Shown one piece after another: positions 41,885 to 49,973 of a stretch of DNA of 64,000 nt. The DNA is taken from assembly GCF_019352175.1 (NCBI RefSeq), contig NZ_JACBYI010000018.1, positions 1 to 64,000 of the forward strand, in the 5' to 3' direction. The translations under genes were made by a program, and so were the position numbers. The stretch comes from Paenibacillus sp. S150. GTDB taxonomy: Bacteria > Bacillota > Bacilli > Paenibacillales > Paenibacillaceae. The notes below the pieces were generated by a model that worked only from the letters and a program-made list of their open reading frames with translations, was not told the DNA's origin and did not search any database. Position 1 is the stretch's first letter, and each line of letters starts with the position of its first letter.

Positions 41885-43819
41885 ATGAAAGCACGAGGTA
41901 AGCCGTTCCTGCCGCTTCTTGGCTGCCTGCTGCTGGTTATATTCATAGCCGGCTGTCAGATTGCAAGCCCTGCCGCTGATAACAACAGCACGGCTACGGA
42001 TACGCAGGAAAAAGCGGTTTCGAGTGATGAGCAAAATCTTGATACAAAGGTTTTTCCAAAGGATAAGGTTGTGGATGTGAAAATCACCATCGACCCGGAT
42101 GACTTTCAGGACATGCTGGACAATGCCAGCGCCGAGGAATACAAAACAGCCTCTGTGGAGTATGGCGGGATCAAAATGGACAATGTGGCGGTGCGGACCA
42201 AAGGCAACCTGAGCCTGCGCAGTGTCGTGCAGATGAGCGATTCCGACCGCTACAGCTTCAAAATTTCTTTTGATGAGTATGTGAACCAAAATTTATTCGG
42301 CATCACCAAAATCAATCTCAACAACAACTATAGCGACGCATCCTATATGCGGGAATTTCTGACCTACGAGCTGGCGGAGAGCATGGGGCTTCCCACGCCC
42401 AAATACTCGTTCGTCAACATCTATGTGAACGATGAGCTGAAGGGCTTCTACCTCGCAGTAGAGCAGATCGGAGACGCTTATCTGGAGCGCAACTTCGGCA
42501 ATGCCTACGGCGCGCTGTATAAAGGTGTGATGACAGGCCAAGGCAGCGATTTGACCTGGCTCGGGGATGATGCCTCGCTCTATACAGGGCTTGAGATGAA
42601 GTCGGACAAGTCGAGCGATGATATTGTTGTCGATATGCTGAATGAGCTGAACAACGGTACCGATTATGAAAAATACATCAACGTCGATGAAGCCCTGGGC
42701 TATATCGCGCTGAATGCCGTAACCGGCAATATGGACAGCTATCTCGGCAGCAACAAACAGAATTATTATCTGTATGAGGATGACGGCGTGTTCTCGATCC
42801 TGCCGTGGGATTACAATATGGCTTTTGGCGGTATGGGCAGCTCGGATGTGCTGATTGACGAGCCTACTCAAGGCGCAGTTGCCGAGCGGCCGCTGATCGC
42901 CAAGCTGCTGGCGAACGGGGAATACAAAGCGAAGTACCACGAGATCATCCGCCAAATGATCGACGGCTATCTCAAGGATGAAACGTTCCAGGCCCGGATG
43001 GACGAGCTGGATACGATGATATCCGGCTATGTGAAGGCCGATCCGTCTGCCTTCTATACCTTTGAACAGTACGAGAGCGGAATTACGTCCGTGAAGACCT
43101 TCATGTCAGCCATGGCATCGAGCGTCTCCCTGCAGCTTGATGGCACCATCGCCTCTTCGGGCGATGGCAGTGGAAGCGGCGGCGGTATGGGCGGCGGCAT
43201 GCCGGGCGGTCAAGGCGGCGGCAGGGGTGCAAACGGCGCCGCCGGCTATGGTCAGGCGGCGCCGGGCAACAATGGCGTTGCCGCGCAGGGCGGCGCGGAC
43301 CAAGGCGCAACCGGCGCGCAGGCGCAGGGCGGCGCGGACCAAGGCGCAACCGGCGCGCAGGCGCAAGGCGGCGCGGGGCAAGGCGCTGACGGCGCGCAGG
43401 CGCAAGGCGGCGCGGGGCAAGGCGCAACCGGCGCGCAGGCGCAGGGCGGCGCGGGGCAAGGCGCTGACGGCGCGCAGGCGCAGGGCGGCGCGGGGCAAGG
43501 CGCAACCGGCGCGCAGGCGCAGGGCGGCGCGGGGCAAGGCGCTGACGGCGCGCAGGCGCAGGGCGGCGCGCAGGCAGACGCCCCCGCGGGTGAGCCGGGC
43601 GCCATGGGCGGGCCAGCCATTCCCGAAGGCGGGAATGGCCCGGGCGGCGGCATGGCGGGCGGCGGGTTCGGCGGCGGTATGCCGGGCGGCGACTTCGGCG
43701 GAGCCGGAGGTACGCAGCAGCAAGGCAGCACCAGCGAAGCCATTGCCACCGGCGTGGCGGTTGTTGTCCTCATGCTTACCGCAGCATTCATCACCTTCTA
43801 TAAACGCAGACGTCTCTGA
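41885..43819 (+). CDS. CotH-kinase family lipoprotein with Gly/Ala/Gln repeat stalk
   Basis: The 644-aa protein has a lipoprotein signal (lipobox FIAGC, Cys near 24), a CotH domain (about 60-420) with 'NMDSYLGSNKQNYYLYEDDG' and 'FSILPWDYNMAFGG', the atypical kinase metal site, then a low-complexity region: Gly-rich, seven 13-residue repeats (GAGQGADGAQAQG or GAGQGATGAQAQG), more Gly-rich sequence and a final membrane helix followed by KRRR. It may phosphorylate surface proteins. It is third in the VTC/DUF4956 operon. ATG 41885 is preferred to GTG 41876. Having both a lipobox and a C-terminal anchor is unusual. Confidence 0.9.
   Translation: MKARGKPFLPLLGCLLLVIFIAGCQIASPAADNNSTATDTQEKAVSSDEQNLDTKVFPKDKVVDVKITIDPDDFQDMLDNASAEEYKTASVEYGGIKMDNVAVRTKGNLSLRSVVQMSDSDRYSFKISFDEYVNQNLFGITKINLNNNYSDASYMREFLTYELAESMGLPTPKYSFVNIYVNDELKGFYLAVEQIGDAYLERNFGNAYGALYKGVMTGQGSDLTWLGDDASLYTGLEMKSDKSSDDIVVDMLNELNNGTDYEKYINVDEALGYIALNAVTGNMDSYLGSNKQNYYLYEDDGVFSILPWDYNMAFGGMGSSDVLIDEPTQGAVAERPLIAKLLANGEYKAKYHEIIRQMIDGYLKDETFQARMDELDTMISGYVKADPSAFYTFEQYESGITSVKTFMSAMASSVSLQLDGTIASSGDGSGSGGGMGGGMPGGQGGGRGANGAAGYGQAAPGNNGVAAQGGADQGATGAQAQGGADQGATGAQAQGGAGQGADGAQAQGGAGQGATGAQAQGGAGQGADGAQAQGGAGQGATGAQAQGGAGQGADGAQAQGGAQADAPAGEPGAMGGPAIPEGGNGPGGGMAGGGFGGGMPGGDFGGAGGTQQQGSTSEAIATGVAVVVLMLTAAFITFYKRRRL
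43292..43564 (+). repeat. In-frame tandem repeat in the cotH-like gene, seven 39-bp units
   Basis: Units encode GA(D/G)QGA(T/D)GAQAQG. After the first two units, D and T versions alternate, giving a 78-bp higher-order period. GC content is far above that of the flanking gene. Copy-number change would alter stalk length without breaking the frame. Confidence 0.9.
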
Positions 43820-43828
43820 CACCTCTGA

Positions 43829-44719
43829 GTGGAAACGGCTGCGCCGTCCTTGACCGGGCAGCGCAGCTGTTTGCATTTCAGGTGTAAGGCTGGCTGCTGA
43901 AGCCAGGCGGGAAGCCAAGTGGAAACGGTCACTTCATATTCCCCCAGCCGCTTTTTCGCAAGCGTTAGCGGGAAATAGGAACCCTAATCGATCCGTTTCG
44001 CCCCCTTACAGAGGAATACGCTTACATTAAGATGAACTTGAACCATTTATCCAAAGGTCAGCCATTTTAGTGGTAAAAAGGATCACTAATCCACCGCATT
44101 CTGATCCTGGATCATCCCTAGTGGGAAAAAGTACAACTAATCCGGCTGAAATCACCCGTATGGGGGGAGCAGGCCTCTATTAAGTGTACAAAATCCCACT
44201 AAAGCCCGTTCAAGCCAGAATTCCAGCCCATTAGTGTTACTTTTTCCACTTCGCTTCCGTTCTCTATGAATCTCTTCCTTGCCTTCCATCAGCTTGTTCA
44301 GGTTCTCCGGTTCCATTCCTATACATTAAGTTTCTTTATTGTGTTTTTTAAAGATTACAGAACCGCCTCCCGCTTAAACAGCGGACCCGCGGAACAGCGG
44401 CAGCGGCCGCCTGGGTCTCCGGATTTTCTCCGCTAAGAGACTGCGACGAAATAAAGTACCGCTGCATTGTTGACAAAACTCCCAAAACCGTGGAGCTTTT
44501 GTCAACAAAAGCGGGTACTCATTTCCTCGCAGCTCCTAAGGGGAATGAAATAAATCTGGAGAGCGCAGCGACCCGGACAACGCTCCGTTCGCGGAGCGTC
44601 CACTCCAAAAGCCTGCGTATCTCCTACGCAAAATAACCCCACAAAGTGGGGCCTTGGCTTCGATGATGACTCAGGTACTTTGCGGGGACCCCAAAACATA
44701 TAAATTCTGATCTTTTAAG
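43829..44719 (+). repeat. LR element, copy D
   Basis: LR of about 0.89 kb with REP-like head, five or six TAGTGGNAAAAAGTA-type motifs, the GTTGACAAAA hairpin (about 44470-44509) and the right segment 'ataaccccacaaagtggggc' that copies B and C lack but copy A has. No gene. Confidence 0.85.
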
Positions 44720-44816
44720 AAGAAACGGCTTCGCCGTCCTCTGAAAGAGGCGGTATCCGTTTCTCCAAAAATAGAAGGATAATTGATTGCGTGAAACATA
44801 TAAATTCTTATCTTTC
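44720..44816 (+). repeat. REP-like element, intact
   Basis: Head GAAACGG...CCGTTTC with inner stem, linker 'aatagaaggataattgattg', tail 'catataaattcttatctttc'. One of the cleanest full-length copies; used here as reference. Confidence 0.88.
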
Positions 44817-45074
44817 AAGTGGAAACGGCTGCGCCGTCCTGATAAGGACGGTATCCGTTTCAGCGAGAAAGATAAGGCTAATGTATAGCGTAAAACATAT
44901 AAACCTGAATTTCGAAAGTGAATTGAACCCATCCAGATCGGACAAGGGATAAACCCTCTTTTTCCTTCGCCCATTGGGTGCAAGCTGTTTGTAGCAAGAC
45001 ATCCCTTCGTGTAGAGCTTTTTAGATGATTTGTGGATACTTACTTTCGAAATTCAGGATAAATTCTTATCTTTC
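44817..45074 (+). repeat. REP-like element interrupted by MITE copy 2
   Basis: Same structure as 22768-23025: head, linker, 'acatataaa', then the MITE, then 'ataaattcttatctttc'. Right end meets the terminator U-tract at 45075. Confidence 0.88.
44904..45057. mobile_element. 154-bp MITE, copy 2
   Basis: Same 16-bp perfect terminal repeats and length as copy 1; flanked by ATAAA (44899-44903 and 45058-45062). The interior differs from copy 1 at about seven positions. Both copies sit at the same point of a REP element, so either the composite was copied or the MITE prefers this target. Confidence 0.9.
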
Positions 45075-45125
45075 AAAAAAACGGGACTGCTCCAGGCCAT
45101 GAAAAATGGCGCTTGGGGCAGTCCC
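45075..45125 (-). terminator. Terminator of the nuclease-like gene
   Basis: On the minus strand GGGACTGC / GCAGTCCC arms around a secondary stem, followed by seven T. The gene ends about 265 nt upstream (45389), and the gap between holds no recognisable gene. Confidence 0.75.
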
Positions 45126-45388
45126 TTGTTGCTTTTCCGGAAGATTCACTGAATATTTCCCATTCGTTTCGGACAGAGAAGCCGTTATTGCCGTCTATCC
45201 CCTACGCACGAATTCAGCTCAAATAACGTCAACTGAGCCCGCAATTTCTACAATACAGAGGTTTGGAGCAAAATAGCGTATCTGCAGTCCGTATCAGCAG
45301 ATGTGTTCGCAACCGTCATCTCGCCTGAGGCTGGTCTGAAGGAATAATGGCTTTTCGGCAGCCGGCAATGGTTATGATGCGATTGAGA

Positions 45389-45973
45389 TCATGCCTGCTG
45401 CTCTGCAAGTGCCTGCTGCTCTGCAAGCGGCTCCTCCGTATTCAGAAGATTAAGCAGCTCAACCAGGCTGCCGGCCGAAGCTGAAGAGAAGCTGTGCTCG
45501 GTATGGTTTTCCGTGAGCTCCTGAAGAACCTCCTTGATCGCTATCAGCTTCACACCTTCTGCGCGGATGCAGTCCAACTCATTCGTATCCTTCACTTTGC
45601 CATGAACGAACCAATACTGCCAATTCGCGCCGCCCACTACTGCATCTCTCAATTTCTTCTTTTTGTCCGAGGTATATTTGAGCTCTGCCCAGGCCTTCAC
45701 ACTGTCCTTGATGCTCTCCTGGTTGCGGGCTTTGGTGCTTGTCTTCGACTTTACTCCCAGCTTCTCCATCTGCGATTTTGTCAGCTTGCTGATGTACGCC
45801 ACAGGCCGGACACTGACCTGCACCTCGCAATGAATGTACTCCCAGCCCTCATCTCCGTTATTGCGGACGGCAAGGAAGTCAATCTCATTCAGCTTCTCTT
45901 TTATGCCCCGGATGGTAAAGTACCCCTTCTTGTTCAACCATTCTTCCACCAGTGTTTCCGCTTGAAGCGCCAT
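45389..45973 (-). CDS. Uncharacterised protein with PD-(D/E)XK nuclease-like pattern
   Basis: The 194-aa protein begins 'LVEEWLNKKGYFTIRGIK', then 'NEIDFLAVR' and 'YIHCEVQVSV'. The order Glu, Asp, Glu-x-Gln resembles the catalytic core of restriction-endonuclease-like folds (E...D...ExK with Q for K). The rest is charged. The C-terminus is a direct duplication, LAEQQALAEQQA, encoded by an 18-bp tandem repeat at 45392-45427. ATG 45973 follows GGGGGA. It stands alone. The nuclease call is tentative and activity is doubtful given the missing lysine. Confidence 0.55.
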   Translation of the reverse strand: MALQAETLVEEWLNKKGYFTIRGIKEKLNEIDFLAVRNNGDEGWEYIHCEVQVSVRPVAYISKLTKSQMEKLGVKSKTSTKARNQESIKDSVKAWAELKYTSDKKKKLRDAVVGGANWQYWFVHGKVKDTNELDCIRAEGVKLIAIKEVLQELTENHTEHSFSSASAGSLVELLNLLNTEEPLAEQQALAEQQA

Positions 45974-46047
45974 GGTTCATCCCCCTTAAGAGCTTGTAAT
46001 ACGCACCTGACTTCATAAGGAGTTATATTCGCGAAGGATCACCATAA

Positions 46048-46266
46048 TCCTCCATAATAATCCAATTTAATCTAGCGAACGCACCGGAATCAATGGAAAA
46101 AGCTCTTTTGCCGCATTTGTCAAAAGGTCCTCATGGACGGATTGATCAGCTTGTCCATTTTCCAAGGTCCCGCTATCCTGACTTTTATATTTCGAATTCA
46201 TACCGTCTGCCCGCCCAAATTGTTCTCAATGATGAGACTGCCGATGCCGGCTTTTTTGAAAGATAA
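46048..46266 (+). pseudogene. Possible gene fragment, unrecognised
   Basis: A frame with protein-like composition is open from 46048 to 46266 ('SSIIIQFNLANAPESMEKAL', 'GRIDQLVHFPRSRYPDFYIS'), with an ATG at 46093 but no ribosome site. The stop codon lies inside the adjoining inverted REP-like element. It may be the remains of a gene cut by repeat insertion, or chance. I do not recognise the family. Confidence 0.3.
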
Positions 46267-46357
46267 GAATTTATATGTTTCACGCTAAAAATTAGCCTTA
46301 TCTTTCTCGCTGAAACGGATACCGTCTTTATAAGGACGGCGAAGCCGTTTCTACTTG
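46257..46357 (-). repeat. REP-like element, inverted orientation
   Basis: Tail 'gataagaatttatatgtttc' comes first and the head hairpin last. It follows a weak hairpin with a T-run and ends 23 nt before the stop of the YcnI-like gene. Confidence 0.85.
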
Positions 46358-46379
46358 TTTTAATCTCTGAAAGAATGTT

Positions 46380-47051
46380 CTACTGGCGCCCCCGCAGCAG
46401 CGCTATCGCCGCCAGCAAAAAAGACAGCAGGGAAATGCCCAGCGTAATATACAGCAGCGGGGAAACGCCGGACGATTGATCGAGGTCCTCCATGATTGCA
46501 TTGTGCTCGTCCATGCTCATGGAATCCTGGCCTCCCATATTCATCGAACCGTGATCTTCCATCGCCATGCCGGAATGGCTGTCGCCGCCGGCTGCCGCCT
46601 GCACAATCTCTGTGATGGAATGCGGTGTTTCCGAGCCCGCTTCACCGGACCATTCCACTGCGCTGCCGTCGGCATAATGCTGATAGGCATTCCAGGCAAT
46701 CTCGCCTGCCGTACCCGGGTTCTGTGCTGTGAAATAAAACCGCTGGAATTGTCCCGCCTGGATTCCTGCCCCGGTTGTTTTCCAGCTCACCTTATTGCCC
46801 TCTACGGTAACCTCCCAGCCCGGCGCAGCCTCGTATTGCTTGAATGCCGCCCCTTCCGGGATGCGCAGATCGACCTGCACGGTGGCAGCGTCTTTCTCTG
46901 AAGGCACTTGGAGGGTATAGGTCTCCCATGCGCCGGCAGCTGACTGTGCCGGACTGACCGACACATGCGCGCTTGCTGCTGCGGCGAACGCCAGCAGAAG
47001 CGCAGCCGCCGGAGCGGCCAAGGCCATTATTTTACGAAGCAGATTGTTCAT
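46380..47051 (-). CDS. YcnI-like (DUF1775) exported copper-binding protein
   Basis: The 223-aa protein has a signal peptide cleaved before His ('AASAHVSVSP'), giving the N-terminal histidine that binds copper in YcnI, with a conserved tryptophan brace ('GAWETYTLQVPSEKDAATVQ'). The C-terminal part is rich in Met, His and Asp ('GMAMEDHGSMNMGGQDSM'), then a membrane helix (about 196-216) and RGRQ. It acts at the outer membrane face in copper handling. ATG 47051 follows GAGGGG. The two-component genes directly upstream on the same strand may control it. Confidence 0.9.
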   Translation of the reverse strand: MNNLLRKIMALAAPAAALLLAFAAAASAHVSVSPAQSAAGAWETYTLQVPSEKDAATVQVDLRIPEGAAFKQYEAAPGWEVTVEGNKVSWKTTGAGIQAGQFQRFYFTAQNPGTAGEIAWNAYQHYADGSAVEWSGEAGSETPHSITEIVQAAAGGDSHSGMAMEDHGSMNMGGQDSMSMDEHNAIMEDLDQSSGVSPLLYITLGISLLSFLLAAIALLRGRQ

Positions 47052-47091
47052 GTTACCCCTCTTTCCACTAACCGGATAGTGTTGTCTATTT

Positions 47092-47757
47092 TTATTTTCT
47101 CCCCGGAAAATCCCGCTCCCGCGAAACGAGCCCCTGCTCCAGCGCATACCTTGTAAGCTGTGTGCGGTTCTGAAGCTGCAGCTTCTGGAGGATGTTTTTG
47201 AGATGGTTTTTGACGGTATGCTCCGAGATTCCCAGTGTTGCCGCAATTTCCTTATTGGTGGAGCCGGAGGATACACAGCCCAGTATTTCCTTCTCCCGTA
47301 CCGTTAATGCTTCCCGTTCTTCCTTGACAGCGGTGACCGCAAACTCCTTCAGAATCTGAAAAGCCAGCTCCCGGCTGAGCGGAACCTCCTCACTGACAAT
47401 CGCCAGCAGATATTTGATCCAGGTGGAGGGGGCCAGATTTTTCAGCAGATAACCCTGGGCTCCCTGCTTCAGCGCTTCGAATAGATAGGAGATTTCGTCG
47501 GAAACGGTTACGATGACGATTTTGACATAGGGATATTCCTGTTTGATCCGCCGCGTGGTTTCCAGTCCGTCCATTTCCGGCATCTGAATGTCGATCAGAA
47601 TCAGATCCGGCATCCACTGCCCGGTCCACGCTATGGCCTCCGCTCCGCTCCCCACCGCACCGATCACCTCAAAGCGTTCAGCCAGCGACAGGATCTCGCA
47701 CATCGCCTCACGGGCATGGGCATGATCATCCACAACAAGCACCCTGCAGGTGTTCAT
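47092..47757 (-). CDS. NarL/LuxR-type response regulator
   Basis: The 221-aa protein has a receiver domain with phospho-acceptor in 'LILIDIQMPEMDGLETTR' and a C-terminal LuxR helix-turn-helix ('LTVREKEILGCVSSGSTNKE' , 'LGISEHTVKNHLKNILQKL'). The ATG follows GGGGGACCTCCGGC and the frame overlaps the kinase gene by four bases. It is expected to be phosphorylated by the kinase encoded immediately before it. The target may be the YcnI-like gene 40 nt downstream. Confidence 0.93.
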   Translation of the reverse strand: MNTCRVLVVDDHAHAREAMCEILSLAERFEVIGAVGSGAEAIAWTGQWMPDLILIDIQMPEMDGLETTRRIKQEYPYVKIVIVTVSDEISYLFEALKQGAQGYLLKNLAPSTWIKYLLAIVSEEVPLSRELAFQILKEFAVTAVKEEREALTVREKEILGCVSSGSTNKEIAATLGISEHTVKNHLKNILQKLQLQNRTQLTRYALEQGLVSRERDFPGRK

Positions 47758-48611
47758 GCCGGAGGTCCCCCTTTCACAATCTCGACCATTGTTCCGTCAG
47801 AGCCGGACCTGAGCATAAGTGTCCAGCCCATGCCTGCTGCACGTTCCCTCATGATCCGCAGCCCATAGCTGCCGCTCACCGCAAAAGGGTCCTCATGCCC
47901 GATCCCGCCCCCGTCGTCGGAGACCGCAACCCGCCAGCGCTGCTCATTGCCTTCACCGGAAATCGTGACCCTGGCCGCCCGGGTATGCTTGCGCACGTTA
48001 ATGACCGCTTCGCGTATGCAGGAGAGCAGCTCTGCTTGTTCAGCGGGACTTAAGACCCGTGCTTCCAGCCTCCAATCAAGCTGCGCTTCCACCGAGACCT
48101 CGCGGGCAATTTGCGCAAGCTGCTCCTGGACCGACAGCTCAAGCAGGGAGGTCTGCGGACCGGTAACCGGAACCTTCAGATTGGAGATGGACTGACGGAC
48201 ATAGCGGTTGACCTCGTGCACGGTTTTCTTCAGCTGGTCGATATCTTCGCTGTCAATCTCCCTCCGCTCCCGCTTCTGCTCCAGACGGTCAATCCGTACC
48301 GACAGCAAAAATAAAGACTGCGCCATCCCGTCATGCAGCTCTTTCGCCAGCGCCTCCCTTGCCTCCATGGCCGTCTTAAGCATCCGTTCCCTCTCCAGCT
48401 CCCGGGCGTTCCTTTCCATAAGGGAGAACAGCGGCACCAGCAGCACAATGCTGAACAGGAATACGAGCACAGGCGTTAGATAATTGCCCATATCCATGGA
48501 AAGATAAGGCATCAAGAGCTGATGGCGCACAATCTCCCATAGGCCGACCATGACGGTTGGCAGCAGCAGAATAAGCAGTTTAATTCTCGTATACGTTGCG
48601 GTCCCCTCCAA
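47754..48611 (-). CDS. Sensor histidine kinase, HisKA_3 (NarX/DesK) class
   Basis: The protein of about 285 aa has two N-terminal membrane helices (about 10-28 and 45-64), a dimerisation helix with phospho-histidine in 'EALAKELHDGMAQSLFLLSV', and an ATPase domain ('IREAVINVRKHTRA', 'VSDDGGGI', 'GSYGLRIMRERAAG'). There is almost no extracytoplasmic sensor domain, so it may sense membrane state. The start is uncertain: TTG 48611 has no ribosome site before it, and GGAGGGG lies just inside the frame. It overlaps the response regulator by four bases. Confidence 0.9.
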   Translation of the reverse strand: MEGTATYTRIKLLILLLPTVMVGLWEIVRHQLLMPYLSMDMGNYLTPVLVFLFSIVLLVPLFSLMERNARELERERMLKTAMEAREALAKELHDGMAQSLFLLSVRIDRLEQKRERREIDSEDIDQLKKTVHEVNRYVRQSISNLKVPVTGPQTSLLELSVQEQLAQIAREVSVEAQLDWRLEARVLSPAEQAELLSCIREAVINVRKHTRAARVTISGEGNEQRWRVAVSDDGGGIGHEDPFAVSGSYGLRIMRERAAGMGWTLMLRSGSDGTMVEIVKGGPPA

Positions 48612-48800
48612 ATCTTAAGGATTACAATAACATTCCTTTTGAACCCCGGCATGACTCTTTCGGGCTATAAGGAAGCTGTAAATGTTACAAAAATAAGTAT
48701 TTAAAATTCGCTGTGCAATTGTGCGGGCTTCCGGCACGCCATACCGGATTTACATTTCCTTAAAAGCCTGTACTCTGTCCTTCCTGACAGGAACAATCCA

Positions 48801-49721
48801 TTAGAATATCCCCATGCTCAAGTAACGTTCACCCGTATCGGGAGCGATGCAGAGCACCCGCTTGCCGCTGCCCAGCCGCCGCGCTTCCTGCAGCGCCGTC
48901 CATACTGCCGCACCGCCGGAAGGCCCGATCAGGATTCCCTCCGTGCCGGCCAGGATTCTGACCATCTCCAGCGCATTGTCATCGGAGACCTGGATAATTT
49001 CATCATAGACCTCCGTATTCAGAATGGCGGGCACAAACCCCGGGCTGGTTCCCACCAGCTTATGCGGACCAGGCTGGCCGCCCGACAGCACCGGGGAGCC
49101 CTGCGGCTCCACGACTACAATGCGGATCTCCGGCAGCCGCCGGCGCAGCACCTCTCCGGTTCCCGTAATGGTGCCGCCGGTTCCCGAGGTAGCTACGAAC
49201 ACATCCAGCCTGCCGTCCATTTGCTCCAGAATTTCGGGCGCCGTTGTAATCCGGTGGATATCGGGATTGGCCTTGTTCTCGAACTGCTGCGGAATGAAGC
49301 TGTCCGCGATTTCCCTGCCCAGCTCCAGCGCCTTGGCGATGGCACCCGGCATCCTTGACGCTGCCGGCGTCAGCACAACCTCAGCGCCGTATGCCTTCAA
49401 AATATTAATCCGTTCCTTCGTCATATTATCCGGCATAACCAGAATGGCCTTATAGCCTTTGGCTGCCGCATTCATTGCCAGCCCGATGCCTGTATTTCCG
49501 CTCGTCGGCTCGATAATGGTTCCGCCGGGCTTAAGCTGTCCGGCAATTTCGGCCTGGAGAATCAGATTATAGGCTGCACGGTCCTTGACGCTGCCGCTGG
49601 GGTTGAACATTTCCAGCTTCACATACAGCTCGGCATCCTGCGGCCCGGTCAGACGGTTCAAGCGTACCACCGGCGTATGGCCGATCAGTTCCGTAATATT
49701 ATTGACTACGCGAGATGACAT
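48801..49721 (-). CDS. cysK: Cysteine synthase (O-acetylserine sulfhydrylase)
   Basis: The 306-aa PLP enzyme makes cysteine from O-acetylserine and sulfide. The PLP lysine is in 'NPSGSVKDRAAYN', the phosphate loop in 'PTSGNTGIGLAMN', and 'VATSGTGGTITGTGEVLR' is conserved. ATG 49721 has GAGGAGG seven bases upstream. Its start overlaps the stop of a small upstream frame in the form TGATG. The match is to the CysK/YtkP type; a variant acceptor use is possible. Confidence 0.93.
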   Translation of the reverse strand: MSSRVVNNITELIGHTPVVRLNRLTGPQDAELYVKLEMFNPSGSVKDRAAYNLILQAEIAGQLKPGGTIIEPTSGNTGIGLAMNAAAKGYKAILVMPDNMTKERINILKAYGAEVVLTPAASRMPGAIAKALELGREIADSFIPQQFENKANPDIHRITTAPEILEQMDGRLDVFVATSGTGGTITGTGEVLRRRLPEIRIVVVEPQGSPVLSGGQPGPHKLVGTSPGFVPAILNTEVYDEIIQVSDDNALEMVRILAGTEGILIGPSGGAAVWTALQEARRLGSGKRVLCIAPDTGERYLSMGIF

Positions 49722-49951
49722 CAACGGGCCTCCTCATTTCTTGTGCTGTTTATCACCCATTGTAGCGCTATGGAGCAGCCCTTGTCGATTGCCTGGAGAA
49801 AAGCGTTATAAGGCGCCTGAAGGTTTTGTATGTCAATGGCTCCGGAGAAGGTGCCGGTAATATGTTTCCTGCATTTACATGGGCAGCTTCCAGTTCCCCG
49901 GAAGAGCGCCGAAGCGGCAGGACGGCACACTCCAGGGCGGTCCGCCTTCAT
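49721..49951 (-). CDS. Small open frame coupled to cysK, possible Cys-motif protein
   Basis: I do not recognise it. A 76-codon frame with ATG at 49951 ends in a TGA that overlaps the cysK ATG. It contains 'GSCPCKCRK' and a protein-like C-terminal half ('FSGAIDIQNLQAPYNAFLQA'), which favours coding, but the N-terminal 20 residues look random and the ribosome site is weak (GGCGGA). It may be a leader peptide sensing cysteine supply, a truncated gene, or chance. Confidence 0.4.
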   Translation of the reverse strand: MKADRPGVCRPAASALFRGTGSCPCKCRKHITGTFSGAIDIQNLQAPYNAFLQAIDKGCSIALQWVINSTRNEEAR

Positions 49952-49973
49952 TCCGCCGGAGCCTGTAGATGCA

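Noticed and set aside
43101..43918. Arg/Ala/Pro-rich frames antisense to the cotH-like gene
   Set aside because: These are by-products of the GC-rich glycine repeat; the sense frame has a signal peptide, kinase motifs and membrane anchor.
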